A stretch of 34,588 nt of DNA from Candidatus Brocadiia bacterium (lineage in GTDB: Bacteria; Planctomycetota; Uabimicrobiia; Uabimicrobiales; JABWCH01): positions 1 to 34,588 of the forward strand of contig JABWCH010000010.1 of NCBI GenBank assembly GCA_013359215.1. Direction: 5' to 3'. The position numbers were made by a program, and so were the translations under genes. The notes under the pieces were generated by a model that worked only from the letters and a program-made list of their open reading frames with translations, searched no databases and was not told the origin of the DNA. Positions 8,809 to 17,300 of this stretch are shown in pieces; the first letter of the stretch is position 1, and each line of letters opens with the position of its first letter.

Positions 8809-8952
8809 TTTTATTTTTTCCTTTCGATTTGGATTTCAGCATAAAAAAACAAGGAAAATAAGACTTAAGAACTTACAAAATGTAGCAAATTTTGTAGAAA
8901 ATTACCAGTCCTTTCCAGTCAATAAAATTTTCGAGGCCGTTTTTTCACAGGA

Positions 8953-8981
8953 TTGACAAAAGTGTTTTTTTTCGTTAGAAT
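8953..8981 (+). promoter_or_regulatory. Sigma-70-like promoter for the radical SAM gene
   Basis: A perfect -35 TTGACA (8953-8958), a 17-base spacer and -10 TAGAAT (8976-8981) lie about 65 bases before the ATG at 9047. They sit in the 238-base divergent gap with the FadE-like gene. No equally good minus-strand promoter was found there. Confidence 0.75.
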
Positions 8982-9046
8982 CTTACCACTTGAAATGATT
9001 CATTAAATCCTAATTTTTATGATAAAAAGGCTATTTTTTTTAAAAT

Positions 9047-10324
9047 ATGAAAAAGAAAACCGCTTTGGTTTTTTATTATACGCACGAAAATCGCTATAGC
9101 TATCATGCTCTTTTGGGTGCATTAGAAACACAAGAAGATTTGCAGGAACTGGACATCCTTTTTTTGGAAAAAGAAGACACTTTGGTTTCTGAACTGCCAT
9201 GTCTTTTAAAGCAATATGAAAAGGTTGTGCTAGGCATTTCCTTTTGCACTCCACAGCTATGGTCTACGGCTGCTTTGATGAAAAAAATCCAAAATACACA
9301 ACAAAATTTTTCAGATTCTTTTTATTGCATTGCAGGCGGACCTCATCCCACAGGCGATACTGTAGGTACTTTAAAGCTGGGATTTGATATTGTCGTGGTA
9401 GGGGAAGGAGAAGACACCTTAATAGAGTTTATGCAAAAAATTTCCCAAGATGAAGACCCTAGAGAAATCCAAGGGATTGCTTTCTGGAATGATAAGGGAG
9501 AGTTTGTTTATAACCAAAGACACCGCTTGGTGGATTTAGACAAGTATTCCCCTTTTTCTGCAAAGCATCATAAATATGGTGCTATAGAAATTACCAGAGG
9601 CTGCCCTTATGCTTGCAACTACTGCCAGACATCCCATCTTTTTGGATCAAAAATGCGTCATCGTAGTGTAGAAAAAATTTGCGAATTCATGCAAAATATT
9701 ATAGTGGAGCATCCTACAGTATTGCGTTTTGTTACCCCAAACGCTTTTTCGTACGGAAATGGACTGGCAGATCTGGAGTTTTTGCTTTTTTCTCTAAAAA
9801 AATCTCTACCTTCTTTTACTAAGATTTTTATAGGAACATTTCCTTCTGAAGTAAGACCTGACAGTGTGAATAAAGAAGCTATTTCTCTTGTCAAACAGTA
9901 TGCCTGCAATGATAATCTTACCATTGGTGCTCAGTCAGGAAGCCAGAGAATGCTGGATATGTGCCATAGAGGCCATACAGTTGAAGATATTTATCGATCT
10001 GTAGAACTGGCTCGCCAGAATAACTTTATGGCAAATGTAGACTTTATTTTTGGTATGCCAGACGAAACAGAAGAAGACATAGCAAAAACAATCCAGGTAA
10101 TGAATGATCTGGTAAAGATGGGTGCGAAAATACATGCGCATGCTTTTCTTCCTTTGCCACAAACCGCATGGAGAAAAGCATCCCATGCCAAGATAACTCC
10201 CGCCCTGAGAAAAAGCATTGAAAGGCTCATTTCCCAGGGAGACCTTTTTGGAAACTGGAATAAGCAGTATAGGCTTTCCACAAAGATTTTCCATTATCTT
10301 TGCACAGGAGAATTGGTTCAATAA
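9047..10324 (+). CDS. B12-binding-domain radical SAM protein
   Basis: The 425-residue cytoplasmic protein begins with a Rossmann-like cobalamin-binding-type domain (about 1-135; GISFCTPQLWS, IAGGPHPTG and DIVVVGEGEDTL are class signatures). A radical SAM barrel follows, whose CxxxCxxC cluster motif is C186, C190 and C193 in RGCPYACNYCQ. Downstream motifs TIGAQSGSQRMLDMCHRGH and NVDFIFGMPDETEED are typical of the MiaB/Elp3-like SAM fold. The architecture resembles the archaeal MJ_1487-type family, whose substrate is not established to my knowledge. The canonical cobalamin DxHxxG motif is not seen, so actual B12 binding is uncertain. It is monocistronic, with its own promoter and a weak ribosome site. 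The family is sure, the substrate unknown. Confidence 0.9.
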   Translation: MKKKTALVFYYTHENRYSYHALLGALETQEDLQELDILFLEKEDTLVSELPCLLKQYEKVVLGISFCTPQLWSTAALMKKIQNTQQNFSDSFYCIAGGPHPTGDTVGTLKLGFDIVVVGEGEDTLIEFMQKISQDEDPREIQGIAFWNDKGEFVYNQRHRLVDLDKYSPFSAKHHKYGAIEITRGCPYACNYCQTSHLFGSKMRHRSVEKICEFMQNIIVEHPTVLRFVTPNAFSYGNGLADLEFLLFSLKKSLPSFTKIFIGTFPSEVRPDSVNKEAISLVKQYACNDNLTIGAQSGSQRMLDMCHRGHTVEDIYRSVELARQNNFMANVDFIFGMPDETEEDIAKTIQVMNDLVKMGAKIHAHAFLPLPQTAWRKASHAKITPALRKSIERLISQGDLFGNWNKQYRLSTKIFHYLCTGELVQ

Positions 10325-10338
10325 TGATTTTTGAATTA

Positions 10339-10379
10339 CCAGCGGCGTTGCCCCTGGCTATTATATTTCGCCCTTAGGG
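10339..10379. repeat. Double-hairpin intergenic element after the radical SAM gene
   Basis: CCAG-C-GGC-GTT-GCC-C-CTGG (10339-10357) forms a 7-bp stem with one C:C mismatch. It is followed by CTATTATATTTCG and a second small hairpin CCCTTAGGG (10371-10379). The paired layout resembles intergenic palindromic repeats I recall from several bacterial phyla (GTTGCC...GGGCTATTATATTTCGCCC type), but it is the only copy I see here. No T-run follows, so a role as terminator is doubtful. Confidence 0.45.
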
Positions 10380-10400
10380 AATAAAAGGGGAGAATATAGA

Positions 10401-10430
10401 TTAAAGTGTATTTAGCACTAAAACTATAAT
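10401..10430 (+). promoter_or_regulatory. Possible promoter for the FHA-E2-DCC genes
   Basis: A perfect -10 TATAAT (10425-10430) has only a weak -35, TTAAAG (10401-10406), at 18 bases. It lies about 40 bases before the FHA gene start. Confidence 0.35.
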
Positions 10431-10471
10431 TTCCTATCCATTAAATTACATCCGAGAATAGGACGGGAATC

Positions 10472-11275
10472 ATGACTTCATACTCTGATGAAGAATTTTT
10501 ACAACTTGCTATAGAAAGAAACTTTATAACACAACAAAATGCCCAGGAAGCACAAAAGCTTCAATCTCAGATGGCAGAAAAAAAAGAAATAGGCGACATT
10601 CTTCTGGAAAATAAATGGATACAGGAATCGCAATACAATGTTGTAAAGATTTTTTTGCGCTACAGAACCAGAAAACTTCCTCAGGCTGGTCCCATGGAAA
10701 GAAAATGGGAAATGGAAAAGGAGCATGAATTAGCCCAAAAAGCCTTAAAAGAAGGGCTAATCAGTACAGAAAAATTGATAGAATGTGTTTTCAAACAAAA
10801 AGAAATGGCCTGCCAGGGAAAAAATATTTCTTTATCCACTATCATGGTTGAAAGAGGATATATTCTTCCTGCGGATTTAGAATATCTGGAAAAGGGAGGA
10901 AGTGCTGCAACAGGGCAATATCCTGTTCAACCGCAAGAAAAATCATTATCCGACAACCCCATCAATTCTCAATTTCACTTTCTCGCTCCTATTTTGGTTG
11001 GTTTGAGCGAACCATGCAAAAGCAAGGTTTTTCCTTTAAACAAAAGAGAAAATTTTATTGGAAGAGCACGTGGCGCAAACATTCATATTGAACATAGCAG
11101 CGTTTCCCGCATCCATTGTAAACTACATTATATAGAAGCGCAAGGATGGGAAATTATAGATATGATGAGTACTCACGGTATTTTTGTGAATGGAAACAAA
11201 ATTAAAAAGCATTTGTTGCGAAATCGTGATAAAATTCAGTTAGGCGAAGTTTTTTTAGAAATTCGAGGAATCTAG
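10472..11275 (+). CDS. FHA-domain protein with tandem N-terminal helical modules
   Basis: This 267-residue soluble protein has a C-terminal forkhead-associated domain (about 180-267) with the phosphothreonine-binding residues FIGRARGANIHI, SSVSRIHC and NGNKI. It should recognise a phosphothreonine made by a Ser/Thr kinase, of which the window encodes two. The N-terminal 140 residues contain two similar helical units (about 7-66 and 84-140; FITQQNAQEAQ...LLENKWI and LISTEKLIECV...MVERGYI). They resemble the N-terminal domain of type II secretion ATPases, also seen in the protein at 18683-19612. It lies 16 bases before the E2 gene, so it is probably co-transcribed with it. The FHA assignment is firm; the link to the E2 is contextual only. 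Confidence 0.88.
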   Translation: MTSYSDEEFLQLAIERNFITQQNAQEAQKLQSQMAEKKEIGDILLENKWIQESQYNVVKIFLRYRTRKLPQAGPMERKWEMEKEHELAQKALKEGLISTEKLIECVFKQKEMACQGKNISLSTIMVERGYILPADLEYLEKGGSAATGQYPVQPQEKSLSDNPINSQFHFLAPILVGLSEPCKSKVFPLNKRENFIGRARGANIHIEHSSVSRIHCKLHYIEAQGWEIIDMMSTHGIFVNGNKIKKHLLRNRDKIQLGEVFLEIRGI

Positions 11276-11291
11276 CTAAGGAGTTTAGAAT

Positions 11292-12515
11292 ATGGCGGAA
11301 AAGATCTTAATGCTGGCACTTTCTCCTACTATGCAAAATGGGAAAATTATCCGCTGGCACAAGAAAGAAGGCGATACCATAAGCAATGGTCAGACTCTTT
11401 GCGAAGTAGAAACAGACAAGGCGACTATGGAATATGAATCTCCTGTAGATGGTACACTTTTGAAAATTTTGGTAAAAGAGGGGGGATCTGCAAGCATTGG
11501 AGAAAGCATTGCGGTTTCTGGTAAAAAAGGGGAAAATATAGAAGAATATCTTGGTCAGCAGTCTCTTTCTTCTTCAACTGCTAAAGCACAGGTTGATCCA
11601 AAACCCATGGACAAAAATGAATCCATACCGCATATAACAGAAAGCCGTTATAAAGCATCTCCTCTAGCTAGAAAGATGGCACAAGATGCCCATGTTCCTT
11701 TGCCTTCCGTCCAGGGAACAGGACCAGAAGGAAGAATTGTAAAAAAAGATATAGAAAAATTTTTGCAAGAAAATAAGAGCGTCCCACTCAGTCCTATCAA
11801 AGAAAGACCTTTGGCTTTATCGGAAACAAAAACAGTGGATTCTCAAAGAGTTCCTTTATCCCAGAAAAGGAAAATCATTGCACAACGCCTTACACAATCG
11901 AAATTTACAGCACCACACTATTATCTGAAAACAAGCATTGCAGTGAAAACGCTTTTGGAAGCCCGAAAAAAGCTCAACCAATCGCTTACGCAAAAGCTTT
12001 CTCTAAATGCTTTTTTAGTTAAATTCTGCGCAGAGGCACTGAAACGGCATCCCCAGGTTCATTCTGGCTGGCGAGAGGATTCTATAGAAAGATTCTCTCA
12101 AATAGACATCGGCCTTGCTGTAGCTCAAAACGATGGTCTTATTACTCCTGTTGTACGGAATTGCGGTGCTAAAGGGATAGCCGAGATAGACGGCGAACTG
12201 AAAATATTGGTTGAAAAAGCCCTGAGCAATAGGCTATTGCCAGAAGAATTTCAAAATGCTACTTTCACCATAAGCAATCTCGGATCTTATGGAATCGAAG
12301 AATTCACAGCCATCATCAATCCTCCAGGCTCTGCCATTCTTGCCGTAGGCGAAGTAAAAAAACAGCCTGTGGTCATTGAAGACAAAGTTGCAGTAGAAGA
12401 CATCATGAAAGTAACACTTTCTTGTGACCACAGAGTAATTGACGGAGCTGTAGGTGCGTCCTTTTTAAAAGATTTAAAAGAAATGATAGAAAATCCTATC
12501 TTGGCAATTCTATAG
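11292..12515 (+). CDS. pdhC: Dihydrolipoamide acyltransferase, E2 of a 2-oxoacid dehydrogenase (probably pyruvate)
   Basis: The 407-residue protein has the complete E2 order: one lipoyl domain (1-78, lipoylated lysine K43 in EVETDKATMEYES), a flexible linker, a peripheral-subunit-binding domain (about 119-158; ASPLARKMAQ, VQGTGPEGRIVKKDI) and the catalytic acyltransferase domain ending in TLSCDHRVIDGAVGASFL (H380, D384). The N-terminus LALSPTMQNGKIIRWHKKEGD matches pyruvate-dehydrogenase E2s better than oxoglutarate ones. A strong AAGGAG site precedes the ATG. No E1 or E3 gene is adjacent, which is unusual, since E2 is commonly clustered with them. It would act in the cytoplasm to make acetyl-CoA. 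Branched-chain E2 cannot be excluded. Confidence 0.9.
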   Translation: MAEKILMLALSPTMQNGKIIRWHKKEGDTISNGQTLCEVETDKATMEYESPVDGTLLKILVKEGGSASIGESIAVSGKKGENIEEYLGQQSLSSSTAKAQVDPKPMDKNESIPHITESRYKASPLARKMAQDAHVPLPSVQGTGPEGRIVKKDIEKFLQENKSVPLSPIKERPLALSETKTVDSQRVPLSQKRKIIAQRLTQSKFTAPHYYLKTSIAVKTLLEARKKLNQSLTQKLSLNAFLVKFCAEALKRHPQVHSGWREDSIERFSQIDIGLAVAQNDGLITPVVRNCGAKGIAEIDGELKILVEKALSNRLLPEEFQNATFTISNLGSYGIEEFTAIINPPGSAILAVGEVKKQPVVIEDKVAVEDIMKVTLSCDHRVIDGAVGASFLKDLKEMIENPILAIL

Positions 12516-12533
12516 TAATACAGCCAAAATTTT

Positions 12534-12538
12534 AAGGA
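12534..12538 (+). promoter_or_regulatory. Shine-Dalgarno site pointing to a rare start codon
   Basis: AAGGA lies 5 bases before ATT (12544) and 8 before CTG (12547). No ATG, GTG or TTG lies in the right frame between the upstream stop (12487) and the conserved CxxC motif of the next gene. Confidence 0.6.
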
Positions 12539-12543
12539 AAGCG

Positions 12544-12954
12544 ATTCTGACAAAAGAAAATAGCAAAATTGTTCTATTTGATGGAGAATGCAATCTTTGC
12601 AGCTTTAGTGTTGCTTTTATCTTGAAGAGATCTCCCAAAAAGCAATTCCAGTTTGCTTCTTTGCAATCGGATTTTGGGCAAAAGCTTCTGGAAAAATTTT
12701 CTCTGCCCAAAAATTCCTTTGACTCTGTTGTTCTTGTCGAAGGGAATCAAGTTTATACAAAATCTACAGCGGCTTTAAGAATCGCCATGAGGCTACAAGG
12801 ACTATGGCCGCTTTTGCGTATTTTTTTCCTTATGCCTTCTTCTTTACGAGATTTTTTATATTCTTTTGTAGCCCAAAATCGCTATGCCTGGTTTGGTAAA
12901 AAAACGAGCTGTCTTTTGCCTAAAGAAGAATGGAAAGATTGTTTTTTATCTTAA
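12544..12954 (+). CDS. DCC-family (DUF393) thiol-disulfide oxidoreductase-like protein with a rare start
   Basis: The predicted product has about 136 residues. Its N-terminus carries the family signature VLFDGECNLCS (DGxCxxC). This is followed by the thioredoxin-like FASLQSDFGQKLLEKF, the SVVLVEGNQVYTKSTAALRIA segment and a C-terminal FVAQNRYAWFGK, as expected for the small DCC/YuxK family. The first ordinary start codon in frame (TTG, 12622) lies after the CxxC motif and would delete it, so translation probably begins at ATT 12544 or CTG 12547 behind the AAGGA at 12534. A sequencing error or local mutation of an ATG is the alternative. It is about 30 bases behind the E2 gene and a large perfect inverted repeat follows its stop. 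The family call is good; the redox partner is unknown. Confidence 0.8.
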   Translation: MLTKENSKIVLFDGECNLCSFSVAFILKRSPKKQFQFASLQSDFGQKLLEKFSLPKNSFDSVVLVEGNQVYTKSTAALRIAMRLQGLWPLLRIFFLMPSSLRDFLYSFVAQNRYAWFGKKTSCLLPKEEWKDCFLS

Positions 12955-12956
12955 AA

Positions 12957-13004
12957 CCTATCCGAAAAATCCTTATGTTCGCCTAAAATTATTTTTCGGA
13001 TAGG
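12957..13004. terminator. Large perfect inverted repeat, probable end of the E2-DCC unit
   Basis: CCTATCCGAAAAAT (12957-12970) pairs perfectly with ATTTTTCGGATAGG (12991-13004) across a 20-base loop, 3 bases after the DCC stop. The plus-strand tail is CTCTTAG, not a proper T-run, so it may end transcription weakly or protect the mRNA 3' end. Confidence 0.5.
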
Positions 13005-13084
13005 CTCTTAGTACCTAACCAGGATAAACCAGAATCAGCCAGGTAAGAAAACCATAGATGAACATGGAAATAATCAGGTTTTTT

Positions 13085-14266
13085 ATGAAAAAAAATACTT
13101 TGCTTTTATATTTTGTTTTTGGCTTAACGATGCTTTCGCGAATTTTTGCAGGTGAGACCAATATGACTTTATCTGCGGACAGAATTGCCAGAAGATTGGA
13201 AAAAATCTTTTGTGCTTTTTTAGAAAAAACAACACAACGAAAGGGCATTTCTTTAGTTCTGGAAAGCAAAATTAGCCAAGATGGAATTTCCTTTGCTCCC
13301 TCTGCCAGGAATGAAAGAGAAATTTTAATTTCTTTAAATTTATCCAAAATAGAAAAAGGCTACAAATTAGAAGGAAATTGGTTTCCAGAAGTTCCAGAAG
13401 AAGAATTAATGGCTGTTTTTGCAGAAGAAATGCCACAGGAAAAAATATTTTTTTCCTGCCAAAAAGCATTACATGGCTATGGGATTGTCCATGTAGCCTG
13501 TGCAGATCTTTATGCAAAGCCTGTTTTAGAAAAAGGCGATAATCTGGCAAGCCAGCTTCTATATGGCGTGCCTGTAATCCTGCTGGAAAGCACTCCTGAC
13601 AAAAGCTTTTTCCGTATTCAGGGACAACAGGATGGCTATATCGCCTGGATAGCTTCCCAAAGCATAAAACAAATGTCCAAAAAAGATTGGGATGCCTGGA
13701 AAAATCTTCCTAAATCATACCTGGAAGAGGAATGCGAAGGATTCTTCCCAGGCTCTACTTTGGCATATATTTATGACGATTGCTATCCCTATTTCTCGCA
13801 AGAAAAAGAAAAGAAAAAAATTTCTCTACCTTGGACAAAAAAAGAATCCAGCCAAACACCACAAGAAAAAATCCTTTCCACTGCCAAAAAATTTTTACAA
13901 AAAGACGAATGGAAGAAGACAACCTATCTATGGGGGGGAACGTGTATTCCCAAGCTAGATTGCAGCGGATTCGTACAAACCGTTTTCCGTATGAACCATA
14001 TCCTGCTGCCCAGAGATTCAGACCAGCAATACCAGTTCAGCACTCCCATAACCAAAGAACAATTGCAACAAGGAGATCTTGTTTTTTTTAGCCAACATGG
14101 CCGCTACCCTACTCATGTTGGCATTTACATCGGAAACAATCTCTATATTCATTGCTCACCAGCAGGCGAATATTCTGGAATTAAGATCAACCAGCTTAAT
14201 GGAGCAAAGGAATACGAGAAACTGCTAGACAGACTTTTTTTTGCAGCAGGAAGAATCCTGCGGTAG
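13085..14266 (+). CDS. Secreted NlpC/P60 cell-wall hydrolase with SH3-type domains
   Basis: The 393-residue protein begins with a signal peptide (KKNTLLLYFVFGLTMLSRIFA, cleavage near AGE). A region of unknown fold follows (about 25-125), then a bacterial SH3-like stretch (about 137-195; LYAKPVLEKGD...GYIAWIAS), a second poorly defined SH3-like segment, and the NlpC/P60 domain (about 265-393). The catalytic residues are visible: C293 in KLDCSGFVQ, H344 in THVGIYIG and H356 in YIHCSP. It should cleave gamma-D-Glu-diamino-acid or related peptide bonds of peptidoglycan. An upstream ATG (13058) is possible, but the ATG at 13085 puts the signal peptide at the N-terminus and has AGG six bases before it. 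Its presence indicates a peptidoglycan wall. Confidence 0.9.
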   Translation: MKKNTLLLYFVFGLTMLSRIFAGETNMTLSADRIARRLEKIFCAFLEKTTQRKGISLVLESKISQDGISFAPSARNEREILISLNLSKIEKGYKLEGNWFPEVPEEELMAVFAEEMPQEKIFFSCQKALHGYGIVHVACADLYAKPVLEKGDNLASQLLYGVPVILLESTPDKSFFRIQGQQDGYIAWIASQSIKQMSKKDWDAWKNLPKSYLEEECEGFFPGSTLAYIYDDCYPYFSQEKEKKKISLPWTKKESSQTPQEKILSTAKKFLQKDEWKKTTYLWGGTCIPKLDCSGFVQTVFRMNHILLPRDSDQQYQFSTPITKEQLQQGDLVFFSQHGRYPTHVGIYIGNNLYIHCSPAGEYSGIKINQLNGAKEYEKLLDRLFFAAGRILR

Positions 14267-14267
14267 A

Positions 14268-14385
14268 TTACGCAAAGATATTTTTATTTGGGGGAAAATT
14301 TTTGTAAAAATTTTCCCCCAAACCCCCTTTAAAAACTTTTATCTATTTATTTTCCAATAGGTTATGCTGAAAATTAACATAAACC
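14268..14385. repeat. Dispersed palindromic repeat family A, copy 2 (full length)
   Basis: This 118-base copy fills the space between the convergent stops at 14266 and 14394. The palindrome arms GGGGGAAAATTTTT (14290-14303) and AAAAATTTTCCCCC (14306-14319) are perfect, with a 2-base centre GT. A further CCCCC tract follows at once. It begins TTACGCAAAG and ends AACATAAACC. Here it could end transcription from both sides, although no U-run follows the hairpin. Confidence 0.92.
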
Positions 14386-14393
14386 TTTAAAAA

Positions 14394-17300
14394 TTATTCC
14401 CCTAAGATCCAGACGATGTTGTCTTTGACGACCCATAGGTTGCCACCTGCGATTGTCATTTCGGAATAGGTTCGCCCACGGTCGCCGCCTTTGACTTTTT
14501 CTTCTTTGACCCTTTCGCCATTGCTTTTTTGAAAAACATAGAAAGCGGATTGATAGCCTTGGGCATAGCGATTCATCATCGCAACCAGATATTCTTCAGA
14601 AAGAAGGATGTCTATTGTAGCAAAAACATCAGGCAAAGACGCAATCCATTGCATAGAGCCTTCCCTGGAAGACAAAGACCATATCTGGTTGCCTTCTTCT
14701 TTTCTGACTACAACATATATTCCCTGAATACCAGACAAAATCTTTCTTATGCTGTAGCTCTGGCATGCCAGTTTCCATTGCGTTTCGCCTTGGCTCACAG
14801 ACAGGCTGGTTATGCTATCTTTTTCTTCGAGAAAAACAATAGAATCATCCGTCGCAGATAAAAATGGCTTGGATGGAACAGCACCACTAGGAATGAAAAG
14901 GCTTTCTGCATCGTGTTTCCAAAGCATTTTCATGGAAGAAATTTCATAGCATTCTATCCACCTGTTTTCTACCACTACACAAAGGTATTGGCCGCAGAGT
15001 ACAGGGTAATAGTCCCAATACCTTCTCGCGCCTGGAATGGTTGGGAATTCTTTCATAACCTTGCCTTTGTCGATGTCATAAATCTTTAAAACAGAAGGGT
15101 TTTGACTAAAGACAATCACAAAATTATCCGCTATGATAGCATCGCCTGTGATTTTCCCTGGAAAATTGTCTTTCCAAAGGACTTCCTGTGACTCAGCAGA
15201 TCGGACATAGAGCGTGGAAGTGTTTTGTCCATAGTTTTCGCAAATAACGGCTATTTTACGCGATCCTAATGCTATAGAAGCAAACCGATAAGGGATTGAT
15301 GCTTCCCAAAGCACCTTTCCTGTGTTAGCATCCAGACGAAAAAGCTGGTTGTTGCTCCAGGCAAAAAGAGAGCTGTCCAGGAATCCTAAAGAATATATCC
15401 AGCCCATGTCAGAATTGGCCCAAATCTTTTCGCTTGTTTTGGCATCTCTGCAAATCAAAGTATTGCCTAAACTAAAAAAGACTTTTTGGCTTTGCTGGCT
15501 AGGGGTGATTCCTGTAATAGAAAGAAGCCTCAATGTCGTATGGTTTGGCTCGCTAAAGGTATGTTTAACATTGCCTTCTTTCCAAATGCTTAAAACTGGC
15601 GAGCTTTTTTCCTGTATTTTCCTATATTCAGGATGGTCTGTTTTTTCCTGAACAAAAGCATTCACATCCAGATCCTCTTTTTGCAAAGCAAAACGCTGCC
15701 CTTCGTATTTTGCTTTAAACCTTTTTAAAAGAATTTTAGCATGGCTAAAGTTCTTATAGCTTTCGTATGTCTGGATCAAAAGTTTATATATATAGGGGGT
15801 TTCTGGTGCGTCAGGGTATTCTCTCAAAAAGTATTCCATTTCTTCAACAGCAAGGCGCACAGTGCCTTCCTCAAGAATCTTCTGGATCATGGTATAATAA
15901 ATCATGGAAGCATATTGCGTATTAGGATAATGAGATAGAATTCTTTTGAGTGAGCTGCTGTTATAATCAATTTGCTGCAATTTTCTATAAGCTTCTAAAG
16001 CTTCTTCATCGTACTTTTGGTAGATTGCCTGCCCAAACTTTTGTATCAATCTTGCTATGTTTTTTTTAGCCCAGTCTTGTGCTGAAATACCTTTATACTG
16101 CTTGTCTGAATAGGTTGTAAAGATAGTATAAAAAATATTCATGGCATTTTCTGCCTGGCCGAGTGTTTCATATTGGTTCGCAAGAAGACTGTAAGCATAT
16201 ATAGCCAAAAGAACATTGCCTTCTTGGCGCAAAGAATAGGTTTCCCTGCCATACTTATTGATCAATTCTTCCAGGCATTCTTTGGCCTTTGTATATTCTT
16301 TGTTTTGAAAGTAGTATTCATACATTCTCAAGAATAAAGGAATACAGACAAAGGGATCATCCGATAGAGCAAGGGCTTTAAGATCGTATTCATGCGATTT
16401 CCTTCTGTTTCCTTCCCTATCTCTTTGCTGAGAAAAAGTCTGGTATGTGAGCAAAAGCCCCTTTTGCGCTTTGGATGTCTGTATATTGGCATTGCTGTCT
16501 TCTGATGCTTTCAAAAGATCCAGGCTTTTTAAATAAAGCTCTTCTGCTTTTATTAGCAAACCTTCCTGGGAATCTTTGGAGTATAGTTGCAAATACAAAT
16601 CAGCAAGTTTGATATAGGATGTTGAATCTTGGCTGTTTTTTTCCAGTTGTTTTTGGAGAATAGTAGCAATAGCCTGCAAATCATAAAAGACATTTAGATA
16701 TTCGCGAGAAACGCTTATCAAGGCAGAATCTACCATTACAATGTTGCCAGGGTATACCATGCTATGATTCCATTTCCAGGAATCTTGGATTTTTTCTTTT
16801 GCAATATCAATGCAATATAAGCTTTTGTTGCAAGGACAGTAGAACAGATTGCCACTCCTTACTCCCATTCCTTCAACATTTTCGGAGTTAAGGGAGAGAA
16901 TAGAGAGAATATCGCCTGTGGAAGCATCCAGAAAAGCAATGGATTTTCCGCCTAGAAGAATTTTATTTTCTGCTGCCAGCATAAAATACTGATAGCCAGA
17001 TCGGAATTTTTGCCATATTCTTTCCCCTGTCCTGGCATGGAGGCAGTATATATATTCCGAATCCACAGGAGCAAAGTATACTTTGTCTTCATATAGAATG
17101 ACAGGGCTGTTGTGCCAGCTTGCATGGCGATAGATCGTTTCAAACAAAGGGTTGTTTGGCTTTTGCAATTTAATACGGTCATAATTATAAAGCCATAGAA
17201 GGTTACCAGATATAGGATCTATGCAACTAAATGCACCAAGATTGTTGAGGTAATATAGGCAGCCATTTCCGCCAGCAAGAGGTGTCCCCACGGTTTCCCT

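Noticed and set aside
9935-10321. 128-residue minus-strand ORF inside the radical SAM gene
   Set aside because: Antisense to conserved SAM-barrel motifs; no independent support.
14290-14319. Repeat A palindrome as an ordinary Rho-independent terminator
   Set aside because: Neither strand has a T-run after the stem; AAATAAAAAT or AAACCCCC follow instead. Kept as a repeat with possible 3'-end function.
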